This document shows, piece by piece, positions 24,701 through 36,494 of a DNA stretch of 64,000 nucleotides. The notes beneath the pieces were generated by a model, which did not search any database, was not told the DNA's origin, and saw only the letters and a list, made by a program, of their open reading frames with translations. The stretch spans positions 19,443,386 to 19,507,385 of the forward strand of contig NC_092348.1 of assembly GCF_963676685.1 (NCBI RefSeq), given 5' to 3'. Position numbers and translations under genes: made by a program. The stretch's first letter is position 1. Each line of letters opens with the position of its first letter. The stretch comes from Mytilus edulis (Eukaryota; Mollusca; Bivalvia; Mytilida; Mytilidae).

Positions 24701-27700
24701 ATATTTATAAAATGAGCACTAGTACAGAAAACCTGGATGTTTTATAAATATATAAGGATATATGATATGACTGCCCATGAGACTTCCACCAGAGTTCAAA
24801 TAAGAGGATATACATAATGATGGGTCCTTAAACAATAAGAAACACCATACCGGCCATAGAAAATGTGAAACAATTCAAATGAGAAAACTGACGGCCTAAT
24901 TTACAACAAACAAATAACTGAAAAGTCAATTATAATAGTTATCAGTTTCTAGTGGCATCCACGAAGCCTTGGCTCACATCGAAAATCTATCTATTAAAGG
25001 CTTCAACAATTACAAGTGTTAAACCATTCATACGAGAAGACCAACGGCCTAATCTTTATAAAAAATGAGATTCGAGAAACACTTGTGAACCGCCTCAACA
25101 AACGACAACTACTAAACATCACATTCCTGACTTAAGACAGGTGTAAAAAAAAATGCTGCTGGTTTAAACGTTTAAATTGTCCCAAAACATTAACCCTCAA
25201 CTAAACCTATAGTTATGTATATAAAAGTTTATACATGTATTAGCAATGGTTCGGACAAAAACGAAAGTCAGTCCCGATAAATCATTTTTTGATGAGTTTT
25301 ACCCCTTGGAATCATGAATTATAAGGAAAATTGCATCGTAAGCGCATTAATGTTTTCAATATTTCCCTTATTTTTGTCGAATCGTAAGGTTCATATCAGC
25401 AATATCTTAGACGAGTTCGAAATCAGTGACAGTCAATTATTTTAGAAATAGTTAAGACTGTTTGTAACATCAGTCATATAGCAAATTTCATTGTTAGCGT
25501 TCTCATGTGTAAATTTTTCGCCAGAATTTTCCAAAACTTATGTCAAAGGTTTATATTAGCAAGCACATATACGGAAATTAATGCCGATAAAGAGTTTTGT
25601 CCCTTTGAAGTATTATTAATCGGCCTTATGAGCACTCTAATTTACACAAGGCTTGTCAGAATTTTAAGAAATGTATATTATAGGTTTATACATGTATCAT
25701 CATTGTCTTTGACAAGTTTGAAGATAAGTTCTGATCAATTATTTTTAAAAGAACTATGCCCCGTGGAAAGATAGATTATAACAGACATTAAATTGCATTT
25801 GATCTGGTTCCTTGAATCATTTCTCTTTGTTGTTAAGCGATTGTCCTTGTTTCTTGGTTAGATAAGATATGTGCAACACGTTGTTTATTATAACTCTTTT
25901 CTTAATTTTATTTTTGCTTGTTTGACCTAAAGTGTTTGGTTGATTTCAGTAATAACTAGTTTAATCATTTGAAATAAGTAGTCACACCATCATTTACTTA
26001 AATTATGATTATGGTACCTTTGATAACTGTTATTGTAAAGACTTGAACTCTTTATCAACTTAATTTGTTCATAATGATTGTACTGTTGAAAAAATTAAAA
26101 CTGTTTCAATTGCCTCTTATTTTAAATTTTTACTCGTAGATTTGATAAAAAAGGAATTGGTATCATGGAAGTGTAATGACGAAAACTTTGTAGAAACAGA
26201 TGCAGCCAACTATATCATAGAAAAGTGTAAAGAGTTTAACTTTTTAACAATTGTTGGAAATTCTGGAGTTGGCAAAACGGCTACTTTACAACATGTGGGT
26301 CTTGTCCTTAAAGATGAAGGATATGAAGTTATTCCAGTTACGACATGTAAAGACATAATCCGGTATAATAATAGTTATCCAAATCGACCAACTGTATTTA
26401 TGTGTGATGACTTTTGTGGAACATGCAGCTTAAATCAAAACCGTTTCCAGCAATGGAAAGATAGAATTGGAAAGCTAAATCTCATCTTAAATGCCGCAAA
26501 TACGAAAATAATTGTCACATCAAGATCGCAAATATACAGGGATGAAATATTCAAAACAGTAGACTTATTCAACCTGTGTGTTTGCGATTTTTCATCAAAT
26601 GAATTACGCTTAACAGATCCTGAAAAATATGCAATAGCTAAGGAATACACTGGGGAAATTGCGGGAGCGGTTTTTAAATATTCTGGTGCATACGATTTCT
26701 TTCCACTTCTTTGTAAATTGTATTCGACAAACCCGTCTGTAGCACAATTGGATAACTATTTTCACAACCCGTTTCAAGCTTATAAGGCTGAACTTGATAA
26801 TATGCTTGTTGAAGGTGGAAAGGAGAAGTATTGTGCTTTAGCCCTTTGCGTCGTCTTCAACAACTATGTCGTAGAACATGACTTGACCACCGAGTTAAAT
26901 CCACAATTTCGCAAAGTAATTGATAATGTTTGTAACGCATGCAGATTATCGAGTGGAATATCGCAGTACACGTTACGGGACGAGATGGAGACTTTAAAAG
27001 GTTCTTTTTTGAAAAAAGAAAATGGAGTCTACTCTACTATTCATGATAAATTATTTGATTTTATTTCTAATTATTTTTTAAATGCAATGGTTGAATGTTT
27101 ACTTCAAAACGCGTCAAGCTCATTTATTAGTGAGAGACTTTTGTTGCATAAACCCATCGACAGCACAGATACACTTTGCAGTGTAGTACCAATGGGTTTC
27201 AAATTAAAGTTGATAAGGAGAATATTCGATGACTGGTGCAAGGGCAGAATAGAAGATGTATTTTTGAATACAAATTTTGACGTTCCTTTTTTTCGAGCAA
27301 TGTTTATCGTTTGTTTGAATTCACTTGACTTGGAAGTACAAAAAGTTCTTGCGAGTACACATTCCGAACATGGAAACAGTCCTCTAATACAATGTTGTTT
27401 CATTGGTGACATAGACCTACTAGACAGGCTGTTTTATCTTAATGTGGATGTAAATAAATGCCGAAAAGATGGTGCGTCAGCACTGTTTGTTGCTTGTCAA
27501 GAAGGGAACTTGGAAATTGCTACAAAACTGCTAGAAAGACATGCAGTCGTCAACCAACAACTTTCAGATGGTGCAACCCCTTTATTTATAGCATGTCAAA
27601 ATGGTCACTTGCCAATAGTAAAGCTTTTATTACAGTCAAGGGCCGACGTCGATAGACGTACCAGGACTGGTTCATCACCCATCATTGTTTCGTCTGTGAT

Positions 27701-28142
27701 GGGGCACAAAGATATTGTTGAGGGTTTACTGTATATGAATGCACGTGTTGATTTCAAAATCAAAAATGATAATACAGAAGAGACTGCAATGTCATTAGCG
27801 AAACAAAACCGACATTATGAAATTGTAAGAATGTTGAAAGATAACGATCGTGGAGTTGTTGCAAGAATGATCAATATTGCACTGAGACACAAAGTTGACT
27901 GGTCTGAGGTATTCGTTCTTATGTTTGCAACTATATTTCTGGCGTTGCTTTTTATTGTTTCCCATTTATTGATTTTCGTGATTTGTCCCCTTTATACTGT
28001 TATCTTTTTGTCCTGGATGTTCGTAGATGTTTCGTACTTGGTTTTAAAGTACGGCATCTTGTTTTTAATCATTTTAGTTCACTTTGTATTTGTTTATCTA
28101 CCATTGGCAATGTTAAGAAAATTAAGAGATTACGGAAAATAA
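18509..28142 (+). CDS. HEPN-STAND NTPase-ankyrin-transmembrane protein (858 aa, four exons)
   Basis: Exons 18509-18770, 22581-22810, 24156-24237 and 26140-28142 join in matching phases to 2577 nt. The ATG at 18509 follows an in-frame TAA at 18494-18496. Residues about 20-190 form a DZIP3-like HEPN domain with an intact RX4H motif (RNDLAH, Arg139/His144), the catalytic signature of HEPN RNases. A STAND-type P-loop NTPase follows: Walker A GNSGVGKT at 231-238, Walker B VFMCDD at 277-282, and IIVTSR at 315-320, as in the nSTAND3 family. About five ankyrin repeats span 605-765. Residues about 782-850 hold two or three hydrophobic helices ending in a short basic tail. STAND proteins are usually ligand-triggered oligomerising switches; a membrane-tethered innate sensor with a HEPN effector is my inference. 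No break is seen, and related genes are expanded in bivalves. Confidence 0.85.
20225..20345 (+). pseudogene. small retroelement fragment (family R9)
   Basis: Encodes a worn version of the [20 protein letters not shown] region seen at 44880-44940, then breaks off. Confidence 0.6.
20363..20538. mobile_element. MITE with GGCCA...CATTTCG inverted ends and GCGAAAA-rich core
   Basis: TGTGGCCAGTTGAAGCCATT at 20363 is matched in inverse by AATGACTTTAAACGGCCACC near 20518-20537. The core repeats GGGCGAAAACGCGAA words on both strands, so it can fold back on itself. Found inside intron 1. Confidence 0.65.
20735..20965 (+). repeat. bivalve repeat R6
   Basis: Contains GAGGTTTAGCGCTATAACAC and AAGTCAGGAATATGGCAGTT. 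Further copies: 23170-23400 (+) and 30970-31155 (-). Confidence 0.65.
22581..22810 (+). CDS. HEPN-STAND gene, exon 2 (RX4H exon)
   Basis: The acceptor TTTATAG ends at 22580 and the donor GTAAGT starts at 22811. The exon codes residues 88-164 and contains the PPPKD loop and the YRNDLAH motif. Confidence 0.85.
23010..23640. mobile_element. reversed R7 element with an R6 copy nested inside
   Basis: Starts AGTAGGTCCGGTAAGGGCC, the right end of R7 in reverse. The R7 interior resumes after about 23400 (ATGCGGCC, AACCTTTATATATT). Between them sits an R6 copy (23170-23400), showing R6 inserted into R7. Located in intron 2 of the HEPN-STAND gene. Confidence 0.6.
24156..24237 (+). CDS. HEPN-STAND gene, exon 3
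   Basis: The acceptor ACCAAACAG ends at 24155 and the donor GTAAGC starts at 24238. The 82-bp exon codes AVGRLGG..., the usual end of the DZIP3-like HEPN region, and preserves frame on both sides. Confidence 0.8.
24770..25170 (+). repeat. worn copies of repeat R4 in intron 3
   Basis: Shows CCCATGAGACTTCCACCAGA, ATACCGGCCATAGAAAATG and ...GAGAAAACTGACGGCCTAAT, diverged from the R4 unit. Confidence 0.55.
25230..25800 (+). repeat. diverged tandem array, about 150-bp period, in intron 3
   Basis: A GAGTTxTxCCCCTTxGAA-type motif recurs near 25292, 25593 and 25750, with a weaker one near 25449. GACxAGTT(C/T)GAA...CAATTATTTT stretches precede it, indicating about four old units. Confidence 0.5.
26140..28142 (+). 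CDS. HEPN-STAND gene, exon 4 (NTPase, ankyrin, membrane part)
   Basis: The acceptor ACTCGTAG ends at 26139 and the frame is open to the TAA at 28140-28142. A single 2-kb exon carries the whole P-loop NTPase, ankyrin repeats and hydrophobic C-terminus. Confidence 0.9.
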
Positions 28143-28306
28143 AACAAACTAATTTTCTAGAATTATCATCACACCCACTTCACGGCAAGTATGCATATTT
28201 GAATTTTAATGGATGTGCTAAAAGAATAATAATATTTGCTATTTATCGAAAGGTAACAATGAAGTTGGAATGTAGTATAATTATAATTCAAGACCAGACA
28301 AAAAAA

Positions 28307-28312
28307 AATAAA
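28307..28312 (+). promoter_or_regulatory. polyadenylation signal of the HEPN-STAND gene
   Basis: AATAAA lies 165 bases after the stop codon. Confidence 0.45.
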
Positions 28313-28669
28313 AACTACTTTTACTAAGTGTTTAAAAATATTGTTATTTATTCAAAATAGTGTCATCAATTCTAAAGCCTAACCAATTTCACATTTCAAA
28401 GTGTTCAATAATCATCATTTTCTTCCAGGCTGTTTAAAAACTATTTTAAAATTATTTGATCATCACTGCAATATGAACAAACGACCTACTTGTATTTTAA
28501 ATTGAAAAACAATGTTGTATGTTTGGTAACGCGAACTGAAGAACGAAGTTCTACAAATATATTATCGGGGTAAATAATTTAGCTGTTATGGGAGAGCTAT
28601 GTCGTACTCCATGACTTTGTTTGCTCTATTCCGAAATTTTTACCAAAAAAATAATGGTTTAGTAATAAA

Positions 28670-28830
28670 ATTCACGGTACCAATTTTCTTGCACCAGATG
28701 CGCATTTCGACAATACATGTCTCTTCAGTGATGCTCGTGGCCAAAATAGTTGAAATCCAAAGCTTATATAAAAGTTGAAGAGCTTTAATCCATAAGTTCC
28801 AAAAAGTTTAGACGAGGATCATTTATAAAA
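28670..28830 (+). repeat. bivalve repeat related to R1
   Basis: GCACCAGATGCGCATTTCGA followed by CTCTTCAGTGATGCTCGTGG and GTTGAAGAGC, the same layout as R1 but a distinct subfamily. Confidence 0.6.
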
Positions 28831-28839
28831 CAAGCCCTG

Positions 28840-29355
28840 ATTAAAAGTATGGACATTTGCAAAAGTAATACTTCATTTTGCTATTCTTATATAATATATA
28901 TATATACTTTAAGATGTATTGATATGTTGATAAGAAAAGTTTTGACATTGCAAATGTTAAATTCGTTTTGATGAGTAAATACTTGTATAATATTTCCTAA
29001 ACACTACTATATACGATTATACAAAGGGTTAATATTCTATGTTATACATTTTCAAACTCCATCTGGTATTGAGTATAGTTATGTAATCATGTAGTTTTAA
29101 TGTAGGATATCTTTGAAATTGCTGTATAATTAATACTACAATTATGTAAATATAAGTTTATCCTCGGAACGGGTCCCTTAAATAAGATTCCAATAAAAAA
29201 TTCGTAATTTTTTTCATCATGGGGATCTAATGTAAATTAATAATAATTAGAAACAAAATGTTTCTCAATGTTGCTGCAGAAGATTATTGGGTGGGAACAC
29301 AAATATTATTGTAGGAAATACCAATGACTTGATCTTAACTTTTTGTGTATGTTTT
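28840..29355. other. intergenic, nothing recognised
   Basis: AT-rich sequence without a supported gene or repeat. Confidence 0.4.
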
Positions 29356-29358
29356 CCG

Positions 29359-29670
29359 GACCATACGAGAACGGAAACCATACGCGTATGGACGTGACCA
29401 TTTGCATATAAACTCATATAGTTGGACCCTTATTGTTTCGGATAATTTATAAGACGTAGACGTTTATAACATTAACTAAGAGTTTCTTTTAAAAAGAACT
29501 TTTGACTTGTTCAATTATATGGTAGAAAGTAGTCGTTGTTCCATGGTTATTTGACTCGAATAATTTGAGTATTACTTACAAGCTTGTTATATTAAATACT
29601 ATTATATAACTAGTATAATACTCATATGATTCGACCATACGCGTGGATCATATGAATATTCGCATATGGT
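29359..29670. mobile_element. possible MITE with GACCATACG ends
   Basis: The left end GACCATACGAGAACGG and the inverse of the right end GACCATATGCGAATATTC resemble each other. An inner palindrome CCATACGCGTATGG (29378-29391) is echoed by CCATACGCGTGG near 29635. Confidence 0.45.
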
Positions 29671-29844
29671 CTTTCTTTCGTCAACCATAAATTTACCAGG
29701 GCAAAATCGTATTGTCGAAATAACGTTTAACATAAATAAGTATAAGCCATAACAAAATTGACCAATTAGGAAGTGAAACTTTGTATTACGATATATTTGT
29801 GTTCTGCAAGAGCTTCACTTCCTCTCCGTTGTTTGACATAGTAA

Positions 29845-31250
29845 GCTCCTTTTTAGATCACCTGGCCTGAATGTCCGAGTGAGATTTTCTCAAAACATAG
29901 CATCCGTCGTCCGTTAATTTTTACAAAAGTCTTCTCCTCTGAAACGGCTTTTACAAGTTAAACCAAACTTGACCTAAATCATTATTGGGGTATCTAGTTT
30001 TTGAATTGTGTTTGAAGACCCCGCCTGCCAAACAACATGGCCAATACAGCAGAAAAAGGAACTAAAGTGCAGTTTTTGGCTCATATCTCAAAAACTATAG
30101 AATTTAGAGCAAATCTGACGAGCGGTTATAATGTTTATTAGTGTGAGATCTATCCACCCTATAATTGTCAGACGAATCAGATAATCAGTTGTTTGGGTAC
30201 TGTCCGTGAATTGTTAAACATTTTGAGGAAAATTTGCAGTTTTTGTTTATTATGCTGAATATTATAATAGTTAGAAATAAACTATAAACAGCTATAATGT
30301 TAAGAAAAGGAAAATCTACAAATAAGCCAAATAACCAAAACTGTCAATTGATCCCGTAATGAGTTATTTACCTTTAAAGTAATATTTTGTTAAAATATTG
30401 TAATTTTTTGTTATCGTTTACAAAAATCGTTTTCTTTGAAACTACAAAGCGAAAATTGACCAAACATTGCCACAATCATCATTGAAGTATCTAGTTTACA
30501 AATGCATCTTATGACACCGCCTGTCAGCCAACATGAAAAACATGGCTAAAAATAGAACAAAGAGGTAAAACTCAATATTGAGCTAATATCTGTGAAACTA
30601 AAGCCATAAGAGCAAAGACAAAGAGTAAAATATTCACCAGGTTTTGATCTATATTGGCTTAATTCAGACGAATCAAACAACTTGTTAATGGATTGCTGTC
30701 CCTGCATTGTTAATTTTAATGATTTGTTTGGTTATTATCTTGAATATTATTATAGATAAAATATAAACTGTCAGCAGCAATCATATTCCGCAAAGTAAGA
30801 TCTACAAATAAGTCAAAAAGATCAAAATTGTCGATTGATCCTTTACTGTCAATATGCCACAACTTTTGTAATCTTGTAAAATTCTTGTACTGAGACACAT
30901 TTAACCAAACTTGGCCACAATCATCATTTATGTATCGATTTTCAAAATGTGTCTGATGACCCAGCCTGACAAAGTGAATTCACAAAAACACTGAACTCAG
31001 ACGAAAATCTAATTAGAAAATCCCTAATCACATGGCAAAATCATATGACAAAACACATAAAAAACGAATAGAACTGTCATATTCCTGACTTGCTACAGGC
31101 GTTTTTTTCAAATGTAGAAAATGATGGATTAAACCTGGTGTCCAACCAACAAAGGTCGACATGGCTAAAAATAGAATATCAGGGATAAATGCATTTTTTT
31201 GGTTTAAATCTCTGAAATTAAAGCAAAAGTATAATGGTTACATTACTTCA
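29845..31250 (-). repeat. tandem cluster of a long bivalve repeat (R10), three units
   Basis: Anchor blocks around CATGGC...TTTGGCTCATATCTC occur near 30040, 30540 and 31160. They match, in reverse, the units at 33790-35510 and 37970-38635. The third unit is split by an R6 copy at 30970-31155. Non-coding. Confidence 0.65.
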
Positions 31251-32060
31251 TGCATCAATGTAAAAAAAATAATGGAGCCGTTCGTTATAATTCTAATTGT
31301 CATAACAATTTTATATTTCCTATTTATATAAAAGCAACTCCATAACCTATAGATATATGTCAGCTTATTTTGTTTCTTAACTAAATACTGATCTTCTGAC
31401 TTATAGTATCAATTCTTCTTTTAACTTCTTTTAACATCTTTAAAAAAAATTGATGTAAGTTTTCAAAACAGACTTAAATATTATCAACGAGTTTATTTTC
31501 ATGTATTTTATTACTATTACTCTGATAGCTAGGATACCTGCAATTGTAACCAAGTATTATCATATATATTATTTACATGATTTCTGTCATCATATATGTG
31601 TAGCATTTGTAAGGAAAGGATTTAATATTCTATGTAATTTGTATTCAATCCTCAGTGGCGGATCAAGGACAAAAGTTTTGTGGTTGGAACCCCCTATTTG
31701 AACGATCACTGCATTTGAATTGGGATATATGGTTGGAAGCTCTTTTATTTATAAAATGGCTTGATCTGCCTCTAAATGCTATTGCTTCATTATTGGAATA
31801 AAATATTTTTATATCAAGTTTTGATTATTAAAAATTCTCCTTTTTGAGAAATAAGAAACATCCACTAACTGCCTGTTAATTCATTATGAGCCCTGTTTCG
31901 TAGCCGTTTTTTTTGTTCGGTATATCGTCACTAAATGCTAATTATCTAGGAGATATATCATACATTTCTTGTTTTGTAAAGACAATGAAGCATGATTAAA
32001 ATTAGATAATGAGTTCTAGAACAAATAAAACTTACTTATATGTTATATATATATAAAAAT
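31251..32060. other. intergenic, nothing recognised
   Basis: AT-rich DNA; the small frame at 31501-31701 has no identifiable domain. Confidence 0.4.
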
Positions 32061-32064
32061 AAGC

Positions 32065-32560
32065 AGATTTGGTATGGTTGACAATGAGACAACTACTAAG
32101 TATCAACCAAATTTTTCAATAAAATGACTAGGCAACCATACGGCCTTCAACAATGCGAAAAAGCGGATAAGCTCAAACCGTACAGTTGGCTTTAAAAGCC
32201 CCTAACATGAAAATATAATATCTTTTGAAAAACAAAGGCATCGTTTTAAAAAAAAAATTATTACAGACATGAACCAACGACAACCACTGAACTACAGGCT
32301 CTTAACTTACGGCAGTTACATATACAATGTGTCAGGATTAAACGTTGATGACTGCTTAAATCCTCCCGCAACCTGGGTCAGTGATGTACGTAACGGTACA
32401 ACACAACACAAGACTAACTATGCAAAACAATAAACGAAAAACAAATATAAGAAACATAAAAAAAGCGACAACCACTCAGTTACAGGCTGTTGACTTGGGA
32501 CACATACTTATATGTTTAGAATGTGACGGGGTTAAACGTGTTTGGTTTGAAGGCGCCAAC
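32065..32560 (+). repeat. bivalve repeat R4 followed by related tail
   Basis: CAATGAGACAACTACTAAGT, CAACCATACGGCCTTCAACA and later ACAGGCT(C/G)TT...ACTT block duplications. The open frame at 32381-32689 lies inside the repeat and is not supported as a gene. Confidence 0.6.
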
Positions 32561-32699
32561 CCTATTCCAACCCAAGGCCTATTCGAAAGGGATTTTATAT
32601 GTACTCAGTCATGTAAGAAAAATATGATTATGGTCGAAAGACGTGAAAATCTATTTTTTGGTATTTTTTTTTTTATTATTTCCAAATAATTTATCAGAA

Positions 32700-33730
32700 A
32701 CGAATAACTGTTCGTTTCATTGTGGTTGGATTGACTTTTTTGCTTCATTTTATCACGATTCTGAAAGGAAAAAAAACTACCTGTTTGCACATGTTAAAAA
32801 GTTGTCGGCATAGCTGGCACCCAACCATGTATTTCGGCAATTAGTCTCCATTGTAACAATATTATATTGTGCTCATAAATAAATTTCTATCCATTGCTTT
32901 AATATTGGTGAGGCAAAAAAGAATTTAAAAAGGAACAGGGAATCAATTTGCTCCCGGATTTACGTATGTAAAACTGGTCTTATCACCACTACATGTGTGC
33001 CTCTACCAAGTCTGCTGTCTAGGACCATGCGTTGTTCGTTGTTGTTTTTCTTTTTTCTGTATGTCTGGTTTTACTTCAGATGAATAGGGTGTTGAGCCAA
33101 TTTTAAAGCAAGAAATGTGTGAAAAAAGACTAGTTTACATACAAAAAGGACGATACAAATCTTAAAATATGACTAGTAAGAGTATAATATTTAATTTTTA
33201 AAGTCTATGAATTTGATATGTTATTGTTGAAGACCATATATTTACATCCAGATATGTTCCCTGCTTGTTTTCTTTTTTTAAGTGTTGTAAAGTTGATGAC
33301 TACTGGATTTTTGACGTTCCTTTATTTTTTACAGCTTGTTTTAATTAGTTATATATCTATTATAATATGATTTGAAAGCATGCCTATAGTAAGTTAATCA
33401 TTGTCATTGTTGACTAGCATTTGGCTTCCTGTATGATTTCCTGCTCCTCTTTCTTTCAAAGAGGAAGCAAAGACATCAAGTTGACAATCAAATCAGCATA
33501 CTATTATTCGAAGACAAACCTATCACACAAATAATGGCAAACAAAACAAAAACGATGAAAAGATAAATAACAGTTAAAAACGAAGAAAATATAAATAACA
33601 TTTAGCAAAACACTACACGAAAAACTTAATGTTTAGCATTGTAAACAGCACTTACAAATGGTGACTAAACGCATGTGATTCGGTACTTCAACCAGTTCAA
33701 ACAAGAGAATTGCAACCGTCATGTTGCTAA
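32700..33730. other. intergenic, nothing recognised
   Basis: No supported gene. A small inverted word pair GCTCCTCTTTCTTTC/AAGAGGAAGC lies near 33445-33470. Confidence 0.4.
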
Positions 33731-33739
33731 TAGCAAGCT

Positions 33740-35510
33740 CTCACATCTGTTGTCACAGGAACCCAACCACGGGATGTCTATTTGTCTGTAAATTTCAGGG
33801 CAGATAGATCATAATAAACCATTTTCCCTCCGTTTCAGATTTGTTCTAAATGCTTTGGTTTGAGAGATATAAGCAAAAAACTTAATTGTATCCCTACGTC
33901 CTATTTTGAGCCATGGATGCCATCTTGCTTAGCGGGGTGGTTCATCGGACACATTTTTCACACTAGACACCCCAATGATGATTGTGGTCAAGTTTGGTTC
34001 ACCTCACCTCACCTCACCTCACCTATCCTCTTCATGCCGGTCGGTATTTAAGGCCCTGATGATTGTGGTCAAGTTTGGTTAATTATGTCCAAATAATTTC
34101 AGAGGAGAAGATATTTCTAAAAATTAATGACGGATGCCAAGTGATGAGAACAGTTCACAAGGCTCTCTGTCATGGTGAGCTAAAAATGACGACTGTATCC
34201 TGAACAAGAAGCTTAAAGGAGCCTGAATCGCTCACATGATATTTTTATTTACAAATGATGCATGAAATAATGCAACCGTTATACTTTGCCCCATTTTCAA
34301 AGAAAAAAGTCAAAAACTGCATTTTGCTGCTACGTTCTACTTTTAGCCATGTCAGCCATGTTGGTTGGCAGGCAAGGTTGCCGGACACTTTTTATAAAAC
34401 TAAATACCCTTATGCTTATTTGTGACCAAGTTTTTTTTTTTTAAATTTGTCTCAATTGTTTCAGGAAAGACGTTTGTAAAAAATTACAAAAATTACCTTC
34501 TGGGATCAATTGACCATTTTGGTCATGTAGACTTATTTGTAGATCTTACTGTGCTGAACATTATTGCTGTTAACAGTTAGTTCTATCTTTAATAATTTGC
34601 AAAAATAATAACCAAAACAACAAATTTTCCTTTAATTACAAATTCATGGGCAGCAGATTTGTCAGATTCGTCTGAAAATGTATGGACAAATACACTTTAC
34701 CCTGATGAACATTTTTAACTATGTCGAATTTGCTCTGAATGCTTCAGTTTCAGAGATATAATTTATGAGCAAAAAATCTGCATTTTGTCCCTATGTACTA
34801 TTTTTAGCTTTGTCGGCCATGTTGGTTGCAATTGGCTGATATGTTCATCGAACATATTGTCCTTTTAAAACTAGGTACCCTAATAACAATTTTGACCAAG
34901 TTTGGTTACATTTGTCTCAGTAGTTTCAGAGGAAAATATTTTGCAAGATTACAAAAATTTACAAAAAACTTTTAAAAAGTTTACTATAAAGGACAATAAC
35001 TCCTTAATGGGTCAATTAACCAGTTTGGTATTGCTGACCTATTTGTAGATCTTACTTTGCTGAACGGTTTATCTCTATCTTTAATAATATTCAAGATAAT
35101 AACCAAATCCGCAAAATTTCATTAAAACAACCAATTCAGGGGCAGCAACCAACAACGAATTGTCGATTTTGGCCGAAAATTTCAGGACATATATATCTTA
35201 ACCTGATGAACAATGTTGCCTCGTCAGATTCGCTTTACTTTAGTTTCAGAGATATAAACCAAAATCTACTTTTTACCCTTGTGTTATATTATTAGCCAGG
35301 GTGGAGGGGGCACCTTGGTTAGTTAGCCGGGTCATCGGTCACATTTTTAAAACTAAATACCCCATTGATGATTGTGCTAAGTTTGGTAAAATTTGGCCCA
35401 GTGGTTTCAAAGAAAGATTTTTGTAAAAGTTAAAAGACGACGACGGACGAAGGTCGCGAAGTGAAAGAAAAGGTCACTAGGCCCTTTATACCATGTGAGC
35501 TAAAATGATA
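33740..35510 (+). repeat. tandem cluster of long bivalve repeat R10, four units
   Basis: Anchor blocks with TTTTAGCCATGTCAGCCATG-like sequence recur near 33885, 34315, 34775 and 35265 (period about 430-490), each followed by a GACCAAGTTTGGTT-type block and TTTCAGAGGA. Orientation is opposite to the cluster at 29845-31250. Confidence 0.7.
34001..34024 (+). repeat. (ACCTC)n microsatellite
   Basis: About four to five CACCT units within an R10 copy. Confidence 0.8.
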
Positions 35511-35514
35511 TATT

Positions 35515-36265
35515 CTTCAATCAAAGGGTGGGCGCTTTCTTCGCTCCCTGCCAAATCCACCACTGATCTTGCAATTACGACATGTTGTAGTTGATACAAA
35601 CTTCTTATATGAAAAATACTGTATATTTCTTAAACTAGGAACATTATATTATCTTGTGTGAATAAATGTAAATCTTAATTCAGTGTTTTAAAGTCATACT
35701 TTCTAAACATAAATGTATTTTAGAATATTTCAATAATTGAAATCGGATTGGGATTATGTTGTTTTCAATGAAAGTTATAACAAATTACGAATTTGAAAAT
35801 ATGTATCACTTTAAAGTGATTATTTTGAGCCGATTTAAATGAGATTCATTTTTAAAAAGTAGTTTATAAAACAAGAAAGGGATATAGCTTGCAGACCAGT
35901 CAGACTTTCTTTAGATGCAACCACCTTTAAGAATTAATTACAGTTAAAGAGGTCGGGTGGGGTAAAGATTAAAAAAAGTTAAAACTTTTTACTGTTTCCT
36001 GTTCACTGTAAGTTTAAGTTCATCTCTCCTTGATTACTAAATATATTTTTAGTAATTGCGCTATCCAATCCCTCCGTTGACCGCATGTCTAAGGAAAAAC
36101 GATGAATGGGATGAGATTAAACTAGTGGATCAACTTCCATCTCAGACGTTATTATTGCACTGTCAGGATCTGACTCCTTGGACTAGGAACAATAGAAAGA
36201 ATAAATGAAAAAGTATCATCAATGATAATACAATTTCCCTAAACATTTATATAAAATGCATACAC
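35515..36265. other. intergenic, nothing recognised
   Basis: AT-rich DNA without a supported feature. Confidence 0.4.
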
Positions 36266-36267
36266 AA

Positions 36268-36490
36268 GTTTGAACAGGATCTACTTACCTTTCCGTAGCA
36301 CATGAGATCGACCCAAGTTCATAGTGGGGTTCGTTTTGCTCAGTCTGTAGTTTTCTATGTGTTGTTTATTGTGTACTATTATTTGTCTGGTTTTTTTTCT
36401 TTTGAGCAATTGCGTTTATTTTCGATTTATGAGTTTGTCTCCTCTTTCGCCCCTCTTTTATCAAAACATAAACCAAATGCAATGCGTAGG
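36268..36490 (+). repeat. isolated tail of retroelement R9
   Basis: GGATCTACTTACCTTTCCGT...GTGGGGTTCGTTTTG matches the non-coding tail following the retroelement fragment at 45310-45540. The small frame at 36302-36493 is part of this tail, not a gene. Confidence 0.6.
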
Positions 36491-36494
36491 TAAA

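Noticed and set aside
32381..32689. 102-codon plus-strand frame
   Set aside because: Composed of R4-family repeat sequence; no domain.
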